From Ornithinibacter aureus (GTDB taxonomy: Bacteria; Actinomycetota; Actinomycetes; Actinomycetales; Dermatophilaceae), in assembly GCF_009858245.1 (NCBI RefSeq), contig NZ_VMSB01000001.1, forward strand, positions 1,922,001 to 1,986,000: 64,000 nt of DNA, read 5' to 3'. The position numbers and the translations under genes were made by a program. Of this stretch, positions 53,116-62,001 are shown piece after piece (position 1 is the first letter of the stretch; every line of letters starts with the position of its first letter). A model generated the notes under the pieces. The model saw nothing but the letters and a program-made list of their open reading frames with translations, made no database searches and was not told where the DNA came from.

Positions 53116-53934
53116 TCACCGCTCCCGGTCGAGGTACTCCAGCTGCGCCCGGATCGACATCCGCGCAGCCGGCCACACCGTGCTCGGCACGTCCGCGTAG
53201 ACCCGCTGCAGCACGCCCTCGACGACATCGATCTCGGATGCCGCGCCGTCGGCGAGCGCTTGGCGCACCTGTTCCAGCCGCTCGGCACGATGGGTGCGGT
53301 AGTACGCGACCATCGCCCCGGCATCCGGGACGAGGGGTCCGTGGCCGGGCAGGATCGCGGTCGCGCCTGCGTCACCGGTGAGGGCGTGGAGTCGGTCGAG
53401 GGAGTCGAGGTAGGCAGCGAGCTCGCCGTCGGGGTGGGCCACCACGGTGGTTCCGCGACCGAGCACCGTGTCACCGGTGAGCAGGGCGTGGTCGGCGGGC
53501 AGGGCGAGCGAGATCGAGTCGCAGGTGTGCCCCGGGGTCGCCACGATCCGCAGGTCGAGGCCACCGGTGCGCACGACGTCGCCGTCGGCAAGGTCGTCGT
53601 GGCCCCGACCGACCGCACGCACGGGGGCCCCGGTGAGCTCGGCGAACCGCGGCGCGGCCTCGGCGTGATCGGCGTGCCCGTGGGTGAGGACGGTCAGCGC
53701 GACCCGCGCCCCGGCATCCGCGACGACGGCGAGCACGGTCGCCAGGTGCGCCTCGTCGAGCGGCCCGGGGTCGACCACCACGGCGTCGGTGGCTCCGGGT
53801 TCGAGCAGCACCCAGGTGTTCGTGCCGTCCAAGGTCATGGGGCCGGGGTTGGGGGCGAGCACGCAGTGGGCGCGCGGCGTGATCTGGCCGCCCGCCCAGG
53901 GTGCGGTGACCGACGGCGGCGGGGTCGCGCTCAT
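53116..53934 (-). CDS. Metallo-beta-lactamase-fold hydrolase (LACTB2-like)
   Basis: 272 aa. The zinc motif THGHADHAEAA, then TPGHTCDSISL, LLTGDTVLGRG and ILPGHGPLVPDAG give the metal ligands. The C-terminal YYRTHRAERLEQVRQALADG and the winged tail resemble LACTB2 proteins, some of which are nucleases. Its position beside crp, Nudix and ridA is conserved in actinobacteria. The substrate is unknown. Confidence 0.9.
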   Translation of the reverse strand: MSATPPPSVTAPWAGGQITPRAHCVLAPNPGPMTLDGTNTWVLLEPGATDAVVVDPGPLDEAHLATVLAVVADAGARVALTVLTHGHADHAEAAPRFAELTGAPVRAVGRGHDDLADGDVVRTGGLDLRIVATPGHTCDSISLALPADHALLTGDTVLGRGTTVVAHPDGELAAYLDSLDRLHALTGDAGATAILPGHGPLVPDAGAMVAYYRTHRAERLEQVRQALADGAASEIDVVEGVLQRVYADVPSTVWPAARMSIRAQLEYLDRER

Positions 53935-53985
53935 GCCACCGCAGTATGCCCCGCCGTGCGCCTGAACCAGGGCATCAGGGTGCGG

Positions 53986-54699
53986 CTAGGGCAGGACGGT
54001 GCGCAGCACGGGGATGCCGTCCGCCCCCGCCACGAGTTCGGGCACCACGCGCGCGACGCGAGGTCGGTGCGCGAGGAACGCCGCGGCATCCGAGAAGTCC
54101 GCGAGCTCCTCGAGCGAGATCACGGTCGGTGGCAGCATCCGCACCTGCCCGGCTCGGTGCCGGGCCAGCAGGTCACCGGGCCGGACCCACGCGCTGTGGT
54201 CGGACTCGGTCGTCGTTCCCCGCGCCTGCTGGGCATTCGGCATGCCGGCAGCGAGGATCCACGTGTCGTACCGGCGCGGCTCGAACTCAGGCGTCACCCA
54301 GTGGGCCCGACCCCTCAGGTCGGGCACGGTGAGCACGACCCCGCACTCCTCCTCCACCTCGCGCACCGCGGCCGCCGCGAAGGGTGCCGCGACGTCCGCC
54401 GTCACCCCCATGACGGCGGCCAGGTCGGCCAGCCCGGGGGTCGCGGGGTCCAACGCGTGGTCCACCGCGTCGACCCCACCGCCGGGGAAGACGACCGTCG
54501 AGGGGGCGAACGCCATCGACGCCACCCGGCGCTGCACGTAGACCTCGGGCCCGACGGCGCCGTCGCGCACGAGCATCACGGTGGCCGCCAATCGCGGAAC
54601 CGCGATCGAGCGCTCCGCAGCCGCCAGCCATGCCTGCGCCCGCGCCGCCAACCCGGGGTCGCGTGACACCGGGTGCTCGACCACCCGACCCGACGTCAC
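53986..54699 (-). CDS. Nudix hydrolase (long form)
   Basis: 237 aa. The Nudix box is split by an insertion: VVFPGGGVDAVD, then FAAAAVREVEEECGVVL about 40 residues later. VTPEFEPRRYDTWILAAGMP and DHSAWVRPGDLLARHRAGQV resemble the actinobacterial NUDT-type proteins next to crp. The substrate is unknown. A GTG at 54699 is chosen; a GTG at 54684 is also possible. It lies 22 bp after ridA on the same strand. Confidence 0.85.
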   Translation of the reverse strand: MTSGRVVEHPVSRDPGLAARAQAWLAAAERSIAVPRLAATVMLVRDGAVGPEVYVQRRVASMAFAPSTVVFPGGGVDAVDHALDPATPGLADLAAVMGVTADVAAPFAAAAVREVEEECGVVLTVPDLRGRAHWVTPEFEPRRYDTWILAAGMPNAQQARGTTTESDHSAWVRPGDLLARHRAGQVRMLPPTVISLEELADFSDAAAFLAHRPRVARVVPELVAGADGIPVLRTVLP

Positions 54700-54721
54700 C
54701 GACCCACTCCGAGAACCGAGG

Positions 54722-55195
54722 TCAGTCGCGGACGTGGACGATGACCTCGACCTCGACGGGCGCCCCGAGCGGCAGGGCCACGACGCCGACCGCCGAGCGG
54801 GCGTGCCGACCGGCATCCCCGAAGACGTCGCCGAACAGCTCGCTGGCGCCGTTGATGACGCCGGGCTGCCCGGTGAACGACGGGTCGGAGGCCACGAAGC
54901 CGACGACCTTGACCACGCGCTCGACCCGGTCGAGGTCACCCACGACCGACTTCACGGCAGCCAGCGCGTTCAGCGCGCACACGGCCGCGAGCTCCTTGGC
55001 GCGCTCGGGCGAGACGAACCCCTCACCCTCGCCGACGGCGCCGGTCTCGGCCAGGACGCCGCCGACCATCGGCACCTGCCCCGAGACGTACACCCGCGAC
55101 CCGTCGAGCACGGCGGGAACGTAGGCGGCCAGGGGCGGCACGATCTCCGGCAGCTCGAGCCCGAGCTCGGCCAGACGGGCCTCGACGGCACCCAT
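54722..55195 (-). CDS. RidA-family (YjgF) protein
   Basis: 157 aa. ALDGSRVYVSGQVPMVGG-like (VLDGSRVYVSGQVP) and the later PLGAPVEVEVIVHVRD frame the fold, and RSAVGVVALP holds the family Arg. RidA deaminates reactive enamines and imines from PLP enzymes; some members differ. Same strand as DUF4177, which ends 1 bp before this start. Confidence 0.88.
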   Translation of the reverse strand: MGAVEARLAELGLELPEIVPPLAAYVPAVLDGSRVYVSGQVPMVGGVLAETGAVGEGEGFVSPERAKELAAVCALNALAAVKSVVGDLDRVERVVKVVGFVASDPSFTGQPGVINGASELFGDVFGDAGRHARSAVGVVALPLGAPVEVEVIVHVRD

Positions 55196-55196
55196 G

Positions 55197-55349
55197 TCAG
55201 GCCTTCGGGCGCTTGAGGTAGGCCACGAGGTTGCCCTCGGGCATGACGAGAACCTGGACGAGGTCCCAGCCGTCGGCACCCCACTGGTCGAGGATCTGCT
55301 TGGTGGCGTGCACGACGAGCGGCACGGTCGCGTACTCGTAGGTCGTCAT
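55197..55349 (-). CDS. DUF4177-family small protein
   Basis: 50 aa (MTTYEYATVPLVVHATKQIL, then WGADGWDLVQVLVMPEGNL). The WG..GWELV-like core is the DUF4177 signature. The function is unknown. It corresponds to the small gene next to the RidA gene in mycobacteria (Rv3678A). ATG at 55349, 7 nt after TAGGGT. Confidence 0.85.
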   Translation of the reverse strand: MTTYEYATVPLVVHATKQILDQWGADGWDLVQVLVMPEGNLVAYLKRPKA

Positions 55350-55356
55350 GTCCGCA

Positions 55357-55388
55357 ACCCTAGCGCCGGGCCGGCGCTGGGCTAGCGT
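55357..55388. promoter_or_regulatory. Divergent leaderless promoters flanking a palindrome
   Basis: TAGGGT (minus strand, 55362-55357) is 7 nt from the DUF4177 ATG and TAGCGT (plus, 55383-55388) is 7 nt from the hydrolase ATG. Between them AGCGCCGG-G-CCGGCGCT (55362-55378) is a perfect 8-1-8 dyad, a candidate shared operator. Confidence 0.55.
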
Positions 55389-55395
55389 GACGCAG

Positions 55396-56154
55396 ATGAG
55401 CGAGCGTCCAGCAGAGCGCCCCGCCGACCGCACCGAGATCACCGGCCCCCACCGAAGCGACGTCTACGACGTCTGGGAGCCAGACCCGCACCGGGCCCGC
55501 GGGGTGACGGTCGCCCTGATCCACGGCGGCTTCTGGCGCGAGCGCTACGACCGGCACCACCTCGCTCCCCTGGCCCGGGCGCTGGCCGACGACGGGTTCC
55601 ACGTCGCGAACCTCGAGTACGCGCGAGCGGGGATGCCGGGGGGCGGCTGGCCGGGGACCGGCACCTCGGTCCTCGCCCAGCTCACCGCGGTCCACGCCGA
55701 CTCGGCCCTGCCTGAGAGGATCGTCGCCGTGGGGCACTCCGCGGGCGGGCACCTGGCCCTGTGGGTGGCCTCGGCAGACCGCGCCCCCTGGCTGACCGGA
55801 GCCGTCGCCCTGGCGCCGGCCGCCGACCTGGGTGAGGTCGACCGGCTCGGCCTGAGCGACCACGCGGCCCGCAACCTCATCGGCGCCTGCCCCGACGACG
55901 CCCCGCAGGCCTGGGCCGACGCCGACCCCGCCCGCCAGCGACTGACCCGACCCACGGTGATCGTGAGCGGCGAGCGCGACGACGACGTCCCGGCATCCGT
56001 CATCGAGTCCTACCTGGCCACGCGCACACCGGACGATCCGATCCACAGCGCCGTCGCCCTCGGCGCAGACCACTTCGCCGTCATCGACCCGCAGGCGCCG
56101 GCATACCTGCTGGTCCTCGCCGAGATCGAGGAGCTCACCCTCGCCACCCACTGA
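55396..56154 (+). CDS. Alpha/beta-hydrolase (esterase/kynurenine formamidase-like)
   Basis: 252 aa. The oxyanion-hole region VALIHGGFWRERYDRHHLAP and the nucleophile elbow VGHSAGGHLALW are typical of the HSL/formamidase-like group. Asp is likely in SGERDDDVP and His in ALGADHFAVIDP. The substrate is unknown. It has a leaderless-type promoter facing DUF4177. Confidence 0.88.
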   Translation: MSERPAERPADRTEITGPHRSDVYDVWEPDPHRARGVTVALIHGGFWRERYDRHHLAPLARALADDGFHVANLEYARAGMPGGGWPGTGTSVLAQLTAVHADSALPERIVAVGHSAGGHLALWVASADRAPWLTGAVALAPAADLGEVDRLGLSDHAARNLIGACPDDAPQAWADADPARQRLTRPTVIVSGERDDDVPASVIESYLATRTPDDPIHSAVALGADHFAVIDPQAPAYLLVLAEIEELTLATH

Positions 56155-56195
56155 CGGCCCTGACCAAGGATTCGAGGATGCCGTGAGGGCCCGCC

Positions 56196-56201
56196 TAGGC
56201 T
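56196..56201 (+). promoter_or_regulatory. -10 hexamer of the ArsA-like operon
   Basis: TAGGCT ends 7 nt before the GTG at 56209. This spacing favours that start over the GTG at 56203. Confidence 0.45.
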
Positions 56202-56208
56202 GGTGGGC

Positions 56209-57222
56209 GTGTCCACTCCCTCTCTCGCACGTGCCTTAGACGGGGTGCGCCTGCACATCGTGACCGGCAAGGGAGGCGTCGGCAAGACCACCGTCGCCGC
56301 CAGCCTGGCCCTGTCGCTGGCCAGCCAGGGCAAGCGGGTGCTGCTCGTCGAGGTCGAGGGGCGTCAGGGCATCAGCCAGACCTTCGACGTGCCCCCGCTC
56401 GGCACCGACGAGGTGCGCCTGGTCACCCATGCCGGTGGCGGCGAGCTGTGGGGGCTGTCGGTCGACGCCAAGGCCGCGCTCATGGAGTACCTCCAGATGT
56501 TCTACAAGCTCGGCCGCGCCGGCGGGGCCCTGGAGAAGATGGGCGTCGTCGACTTCGCGACGACGATCGCCCCCGGGGTGCGCGACGTGCTGCTCACGGG
56601 GAAGGTCTACGAGGCGGTCGGGCGCACGACGGGCAACCGCCGCGGCCAGGGCGCGAAGGTGTGGGATGCCGTCGTCCTCGACGCCCCGCCCACCGGCCGC
56701 ATCACCCGCTTCCTGGACGTCACCGCCCAAGTGGCCGACCTCGCCCGGATCGGCCCGATCCACTCACAGGCCGAGTCGATCACCCGCATGCTGCGCCACC
56801 GCGAGAGCGTCGTGCACATCGTGACCCTGCTCGAGGAGATGCCGGTGCAGGAGAGTGTGGATGCCGTTGCCGAGCTGTCCGCTGCTGGCTTCGGTGTGGG
56901 GACGGTCATCGTGAACCTGGTGCGCGAGCCCATCGTCGACGAGGCCCTGCTCGAGGTCGCCGCCGCCGAGCCTGACCGGGTCGCCGAGCAGGTGCGGTCC
57001 GACCTCGTCTCCGTCGGGGTCAAGGCGTCGAAGGCCACCGTCACGGGGCTGCTCAGCCAAGCGCACGACCACGCCGAGCGGGTGGCGCTCGAGCGCGACC
57101 TGGCTGCCGAGGTCGAGGCCCAGGGCCTGCCGACGCTCCGCCTGCCGGCGCTGCCGACCGGCGTCGAGGACGGCGGCATCACCGTGCTCGCCGACGCCCT
57201 GACCGCGCAGGGGGTGCGCTGA
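56209..57222 (+). CDS. ArsA/Get3-like ATPase, subunit 1
   Basis: 337 aa. Deviant Walker A HIVTGKGGVGKTTVAASLAL with the signature Lys. A long helical middle (LQMFYKLGRAGGALEKMGVV) and switch region WDAVVLDAPPTGRITRFLDV follow. Always paired with a second ArsA-like gene in actinobacteria (Rv3679/Rv3680, where the pair protects against glycerol and nitric-oxide stress). The switch II Asp is kept. TGATG coupling joins it to subunit 2. Confidence 0.92.
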   Translation: MSTPSLARALDGVRLHIVTGKGGVGKTTVAASLALSLASQGKRVLLVEVEGRQGISQTFDVPPLGTDEVRLVTHAGGGELWGLSVDAKAALMEYLQMFYKLGRAGGALEKMGVVDFATTIAPGVRDVLLTGKVYEAVGRTTGNRRGQGAKVWDAVVLDAPPTGRITRFLDVTAQVADLARIGPIHSQAESITRMLRHRESVVHIVTLLEEMPVQESVDAVAELSAAGFGVGTVIVNLVREPIVDEALLEVAAAEPDRVAEQVRSDLVSVGVKASKATVTGLLSQAHDHAERVALERDLAAEVEAQGLPTLRLPALPTGVEDGGITVLADALTAQGVR

Positions 57223-58376
57223 TGGCCCGCCGCCCCGCACCCGCCCGGCTCGACGTCGACGCACTGCTGGCCGACCCCGACACGGGGATCATCGTGTGTT
57301 GCGGCTCGGGAGGGGTCGGCAAGACGACCACCGCCGCGGCGCTGGGGGTGCGCGCGGCCGAGTCCGGACGCCGCGTCGTCGTGCTGACCATCGACCCGGC
57401 CCGACGGCTCGCCCAGTCCCTCGGCCTGACCGAGCTCGACAACGTCCCACGTCCGGTCGACGGGGTGGGCGAGGGCGCCGGGGGCAGCCTCGACGCGATG
57501 ATGCTCGACATGAAGCGCACCTTCGACGAGGTCGTCGAGGCGCACTCCACCCCGGACAAGGCCGCGCAGATCCTGGCCAACCCCTTCTACCAGGCCGTCT
57601 CCAGCTCGTTCGCGGGCACGCAGGAGTACATGGCGATGGAGAAGCTCAGCCAGCTGCGAGCCCAGGCCGACCGCGAGGGCACCTGGGACCTCGTCATCGT
57701 CGACACCCCGCCGTCCCGCTCGGCCCTGGACTTCCTCGACGCCCCCAAGCGGCTCGGCTCCTTCCTCGACGGCCGGTTCATCCGGCTGCTCACGGCGCCG
57801 GCCCGAGCCGGCGGGCGGGCCTACCTCAAGGTCTTCAGCGTCAGCGCGACCATCGCGGCCGCGGCGATCTCCAAGGTGCTCGGAGGCGCGTTCCTGGCCG
57901 ACGTGCAGACCTTCGTCGCCGCCCTCGACACGATGTTCGGCGGGTTCCGCGAACGGGCCGACCTCACCTACGCCCTGCTCAAGGAACCCACGACGGCGTT
58001 CGTCGTCGTGGCCGCTCCAGAACGTGACGCCCTGCGGGAGGCCGCCTACTTCGTCGAGCGGCTCGAGAGCGAGGGGATGCCGCTGGCGGGCGTCGTCGTC
58101 AACCGCATGCAGGCGCTGGCCGCGCCGTCACTGAGCGGGGGCCGGGCGACCGCGGCTGCCGAGCAGCTCGAGGATGCCGGGGGCAGCGAGCTCGCTCCAG
58201 CGCTGCTGCGCCTGCACGCCGACCTGTCCTCGATCGCCGAGCGTCACGAGGGGCACGTGCGCCGGTTCGTCGCCGGCCACCCCGGGGTGCCGGTCTCGAC
58301 CGTTCCGGCGAGCGCGACCGACATCCACGACCTCGAGGGGTTGCGCACGGTCGGTGCCGCGCTGGCAGCCACCTGA
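57222..58376 (+). CDS. ArsA/Get3-like ATPase, subunit 2
   Basis: 384 aa. Here the P-loop is IIVCCGSGGVGKTTTAAALG, where the first signature Lys is Ser. TIDPARRLAQSLG and DLVIVDTPPSRSALDFLDAP are family motifs. The last about 90 residues are an extra C-terminal region. The two subunits probably form a heteromeric complex. The ATG overlaps the first gene's stop (TGATG). Confidence 0.92.
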   Translation: MARRPAPARLDVDALLADPDTGIIVCCGSGGVGKTTTAAALGVRAAESGRRVVVLTIDPARRLAQSLGLTELDNVPRPVDGVGEGAGGSLDAMMLDMKRTFDEVVEAHSTPDKAAQILANPFYQAVSSSFAGTQEYMAMEKLSQLRAQADREGTWDLVIVDTPPSRSALDFLDAPKRLGSFLDGRFIRLLTAPARAGGRAYLKVFSVSATIAAAAISKVLGGAFLADVQTFVAALDTMFGGFRERADLTYALLKEPTTAFVVVAAPERDALREAAYFVERLESEGMPLAGVVVNRMQALAAPSLSGGRATAAAEQLEDAGGSELAPALLRLHADLSSIAERHEGHVRRFVAGHPGVPVSTVPASATDIHDLEGLRTVGAALAAT

Positions 58377-58422
58377 CACGCAGGCCACCCCTCGTGAAGG
58401 GCGGGTCTTCAGAATGGGCGGG

Positions 58423-58746
58423 TCAGGCGATGGCGCCCTGGACCGCTGCGCCCTTGACCTGGGCGAGGAGCCCGCTCCACGACTGGACGTCGGGGCGACG
58501 CCGCAGCAGGGCCCGGCGCTCACGCTCGGTCATCCCACCCCAGACACCGAACTCCGTGCGGTTGTCGAGCGCGTCGGCGAGGCACTCGGCCATCACCGGG
58601 CAGCCCTTGCACATGACCTTCGCGGCGCGCTGGGCCTTTCCCTGCACGAACAAGGCGTCAGGGTCCTCGTCCGCGCAGTGGCCCAGACCGGCCCAGTCGG
58701 CAACCCAGTCCCCCAGTGCTGGTGCGAGCTCCGGTGCGGCGCTCAT
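58423..58746 (-). CDS. WhiB-family Fe-S regulator (WhiB4/WblA type)
   Basis: 107 aa. Four cysteines (GLGHCADEDPD, then MCKGCPVMAECLADAL) bind a 4Fe-4S cluster, followed by FGVWGGMTERERRALLRRRP with the GVWGG turn and DNA-contacting basic patch. Position between the ArsA pair and the PBP gene is that of whiB4/wblA, a redox-responsive regulator and, in Streptomyces, a repressor of antibiotic production. A stem-loop lies just upstream in the leader. Confidence 0.95.
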   Translation of the reverse strand: MSAAPELAPALGDWVADWAGLGHCADEDPDALFVQGKAQRAAKVMCKGCPVMAECLADALDNRTEFGVWGGMTERERRALLRRRPDVQSWSGLLAQVKGAAVQGAIA

Positions 58747-58754
58747 GTCTACCC

Positions 58755-58787
58755 CTGTTCAGCAAGAGCCTCAAGCGGCTCGAACAG
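58755..58787 (-). promoter_or_regulatory. Stem-loop in the whiB leader
   Basis: CTGTTC/GAACAG (6 bp) encloses a 5-nt bulge and GAGCC-TCAAGC-GGCTC. It ends 8 nt from the whiB start, so it could shield the ribosome site. The whole whiB/PBP gap (58747-59000) is A/T-richer than average and otherwise shows only the PBP -10. Confidence 0.4.
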
Positions 58788-58988
58788 CGCGGTGATGAGT
58801 ACCGACCGCGCATCGTCAGGCTAGGGCGGTCGATGACATCACGGCATCGTCCGAATCGTCGCGAGCAATGGCCGAACGGTTGATTTGTGACCATCGAATT
58901 GCACGCTCACGTTTCAGCGCTCAACGCGAGCCCACCCCCACCGAACCGGCGCGACACGCGCTGAGGAGGGCCGACGGCATCCACGGGT

Positions 58989-58994
58989 TACCCT
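58989..58994 (+). promoter_or_regulatory. -10 hexamer of the PBP gene
   Basis: TACCCT ends 6 nt before the ATG at 59001, consistent with a leaderless mRNA. Confidence 0.45.
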
Positions 58995-59000
58995 GATGGT

Positions 59001-61409
59001 ATGGACGGTCGCGCCCACAATGTATCCGCTGTGCTCAGATTGCTTCTCGGTTTCGTCGTGCTCAGCACGATTGCCGGGTTGCTGATGGCTGGGCTGGCGA
59101 TCCCTGCGGTCGGTGCCACCGGCCAGATGGCCAAGGGGGGCGTCGGGGTCTTCAACGACCTGCCGAGCGAGTTCACCGTCTCACCGCTGGCGCAACAGTC
59201 GCGCATCCTCAACGCCGACGGCAAGGTGATCGCCAACCCGTACGACGAGAACCGCATCATCGTGCCGCTGGCGAAGATCTCGAAGAACATGCAGAACGCG
59301 CAGCTGGCCATCGAGGACTCGCGCTTCTACGAGCACAACGGCCTCGACGTGCGCGGCTTCAGCCGGGCCGTGGTCTCCAACCTCCAGGGCGGCGACACCC
59401 AGGGGGCGTCGACCCTCACGCAGCAGTACGTCAAGATCTCGCTCCAGTACCGCGCGCTGAGCAACGGGGACAAGGATGCCGCCGCCGCTGCGGTCGAGAA
59501 GTCCTACTCCCGCAAGCTCCAGGAGCTCGAGTACGCCCTGAACGTCGAGGAGAACTTCACCAAGGAGCAGATCCTCGAGGGCTACCTCAACCTCGTGTAC
59601 TACGGCGACCAGGCCTACGGCGTCGAGGCTGCCGCCCAGAACTACTTCGGGGTTTCGGCCGCCAAGCTCAACCTCGGTCAGGCGGCCCTGCTCGCCGGTA
59701 TCGTGCAACAGCCCACGGCGTTCAACCCGGTGCTGAACCCCAAGGCCGCCCAGTCGCGCCGCAACCTGGTCCTGGACCGCATGCAGGCCCTCGGGCTGGC
59801 GTCAGCCAAGGACGTCGCTGCCGCCAAGAAGCAGGAGGTTGCGAAGGTCGTCAAGCGCAAGCCGGCCAAGGGTGTCTGCCACCGCTCCCCCGAGCCCTAC
59901 TTCTGCGCCTACGTCATGGAGTGGCTGCAGAAGTCACCCCAGATGGCCGTGCTGGGCAAGACCCCGGCCGAGCGCCTGAAGACCATCAACCAAGGTGGGC
60001 TGGTCATTCGCACCACGCTCAACCCGGCCATGCAGGCGAGCGCCAAGAAGGAGCTCGCCAAGGCCGTCAAGCCCGGCAACAAGCAGAACCTCGGCGGCGC
60101 CGTGACCATGATCGAGCCGGGCACGGGCAAGGTGCTCGCGATGGTTCAGGCCACGGACTTCGCGAAGTACCAGACCAACCTCAACGTCGACCAGGAGTAC
60201 GGCGGCGGCCCCAACGGCTACCAGATCGGCTCCACCGCGAAGACGTTCGCCCTGGTCGAGGCGCTCGAGCGGGGGATGCCGCTCAACGCCACGATCAACA
60301 TCCCCGCGTCCAGCCCGACCAAGCCCGCCGTGTTCGAGCCGAGGAACATGGTCGACGAGTGCTCGACCAACGAGCCATGGCCGGTCAAGAACGACTTCTC
60401 GATGGGCGCAGGCCCGATGTCACTGCGCGAGGGAGCGGTCAAGTCGGTCAACCCGTTCTTCGCCGCCCTCAACGTGCGCCTCGGTGCATGCTCGGTGCGC
60501 GACACCATGATGAAGATGGGCCTGCACCGCGCCGACGGCAAACCCATCTCGGACACCATCTCGGGCATCGCCCTCGGTGCCGGGGAGTCGACCCCGATGA
60601 GCGTGGCCAGTGCCTACGCGACCCTGGCCGCGAACGGCAAGTACTGCGAGCCCCAGCCCGTCACCGCCATCAGCACTCCCGACCGCAAGAGCCTGAAGAT
60701 CCCCGCGGCCAAGTGCAAGCAGGTCATCTCGGCCGACGTCGCCGCTGGCGTCAACGACTTGTTGCAGAGCGTGGTCAAGGGCAACCTCGGGTCAATGTGG
60801 AGCAGCAGCGCCCGGCCGGCAGCCGGGAAGACCGGAACGACAGAGCGGTTCAACCAGGTCTGGTTCGCCGGGTACACCCCGCAGATCTCGACGGTGGTGT
60901 TGGTCGGCAACCTCAAGCCGGCGAACAAGAACGGCAAGCTCTACACCTTGCGCGGCAAGTGCTTCGGCGACTACGGCTGCCCCAGCCGGGTGTACGGCTC
61001 CACCGTGTCCGCACCCATCTGGTCCAAGATCATGAAGAGCGCCCACAAGGGCATGCCGGTCAAGGACTTCAAGAATCCCTCGGCCGACATCCGCAAGGGC
61101 AACTACGTGCGGTTGCCGAACGTCATCGGCCGGGGCCCGGACAGCGCGATGGCACGCCTGAAGGAGGCCGGCTTCAGCGGTTTCGTGGCTGGCCGCACCA
61201 ACAGCAGCCTGCCCGCCGGGACCGTCGCGTTCACCGACCCCTCGGGCTCGGCCCTGCCCGGCGGTCGCGTCGGCCTGTGGCTGTCCAACGGCTACACGCC
61301 GCCACCGCCGGCACCCAGGAAGACGGCGGAACCAGCCCCCAAGAAGACGCCGGAGCCGGCGAATACACCCGCCAAACCAGCGCCGAAACCCAAACCGTCG
61401 AAGACCTAG
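59001..61409 (+). CDS. Class A penicillin-binding protein with PASTA domain (PonA2-like)
   Basis: 802 aa. An N-terminal membrane anchor (VLRLLLGFVVLSTIAGLLMA) precedes the glycosyltransferase domain (catalytic Glu in LAIEDSRFYEHNGLDVRG, then QGASTLTQQYVK). The transpeptidase has STAK (IGSTAKTF, nucleophile Ser), SVN (VKSVNPFF) and KTG (GKTGTTERFNQ). One PASTA domain (about 695-765) and a Pro/Lys-rich tail follow. It polymerises and cross-links peptidoglycan. The position beside whiB4 is conserved. Confidence 0.94.
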   Translation: MDGRAHNVSAVLRLLLGFVVLSTIAGLLMAGLAIPAVGATGQMAKGGVGVFNDLPSEFTVSPLAQQSRILNADGKVIANPYDENRIIVPLAKISKNMQNAQLAIEDSRFYEHNGLDVRGFSRAVVSNLQGGDTQGASTLTQQYVKISLQYRALSNGDKDAAAAAVEKSYSRKLQELEYALNVEENFTKEQILEGYLNLVYYGDQAYGVEAAAQNYFGVSAAKLNLGQAALLAGIVQQPTAFNPVLNPKAAQSRRNLVLDRMQALGLASAKDVAAAKKQEVAKVVKRKPAKGVCHRSPEPYFCAYVMEWLQKSPQMAVLGKTPAERLKTINQGGLVIRTTLNPAMQASAKKELAKAVKPGNKQNLGGAVTMIEPGTGKVLAMVQATDFAKYQTNLNVDQEYGGGPNGYQIGSTAKTFALVEALERGMPLNATINIPASSPTKPAVFEPRNMVDECSTNEPWPVKNDFSMGAGPMSLREGAVKSVNPFFAALNVRLGACSVRDTMMKMGLHRADGKPISDTISGIALGAGESTPMSVASAYATLAANGKYCEPQPVTAISTPDRKSLKIPAAKCKQVISADVAAGVNDLLQSVVKGNLGSMWSSSARPAAGKTGTTERFNQVWFAGYTPQISTVVLVGNLKPANKNGKLYTLRGKCFGDYGCPSRVYGSTVSAPIWSKIMKSAHKGMPVKDFKNPSADIRKGNYVRLPNVIGRGPDSAMARLKEAGFSGFVAGRTNSSLPAGTVAFTDPSGSALPGGRVGLWLSNGYTPPPPAPRKTAEPAPKKTPEPANTPAKPAPKPKPSKT

Positions 61410-61420
61410 CGCAATGACGC

Positions 61421-61453
61421 GGGCCCGAACCGCCTCCTGGCGGCCCGGGCCCC
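61421..61453. terminator. Convergent terminator PBP/yqeY
   Basis: GGGCCCGAACCGCC, loop TCCT, GGCGGCCCGGGCCC. The two mismatches (A-C on plus) become U-G pairs in minus-strand RNA, so it should work better for the yqeY transcript. Confidence 0.65.
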
Positions 61454-61477
61454 GTTGCCATGTCCCCGCCTGTCGCC

Positions 61478-61942
61478 CTACGCCCCGGAGAGCACCTGCT
61501 TGACTACGGCGGCCACCCGGCCGCCATCGGCCCGGCCGGCGACCTCGCCCTGGGCCGCCTTCATCACCAGGCCGAGCTGCGACATCCCGATGGCGCCGGT
61601 GGCGGCGACCGCCCGGTCCACGATCTCGCGAAGGGCCTCGTCGTCGAGCTGGGCGGGCAGGTAGCCCTCGAGCACGAGCAGCTCGGCCTCCTCGGTCGCC
61701 GCGAGCTCTGGGCGGCCCGCGCCGGTGAAGGCGGCGGCGGCCTCCTTGCGCTTCTTGGCCTCCTTGGCGACCACCTTGAGCACCTCGTCGTCGCTGAGCT
61801 CGCGCGCCTCGTCACCAGCCACCTCGGCGTTGGTGATCGCGGTCAGCGTCATCCGCAGCGTGCCCGAGCGCACGGTGTCGCGTGCGCGCATCGCATCGTG
61901 CAGGTCGTGCTGGAGGCGAGCCTTGAGCGTGTCGTCGGTCAT
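61478..61942 (-). CDS. GatB/YqeY domain-containing protein
   Basis: 154 aa. The YqeY fold: LKARLQHDLHDAMRARDTVR, then VLKVVAKEAKKRKEAAAAF and GAIGMSQLGLVMKAAQGEVA. It resembles the tRNA-binding tail domain of GatB, but stands alone and has no proven role. ATG at 61942; divergent from the phosphoesterase by 59 bp. Confidence 0.92.
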   Translation of the reverse strand: MTDDTLKARLQHDLHDAMRARDTVRSGTLRMTLTAITNAEVAGDEARELSDDEVLKVVAKEAKKRKEAAAAFTGAGRPELAATEEAELLVLEGYLPAQLDDEALREIVDRAVAATGAIGMSQLGLVMKAAQGEVAGRADGGRVAAVVKQVLSGA

Positions 61943-62001
61943 GACTCCAGTCTCCCACCGGCGATTGGGTGGGACGCCACCGGTTTTGCGAGGATGGAGT
62001 G

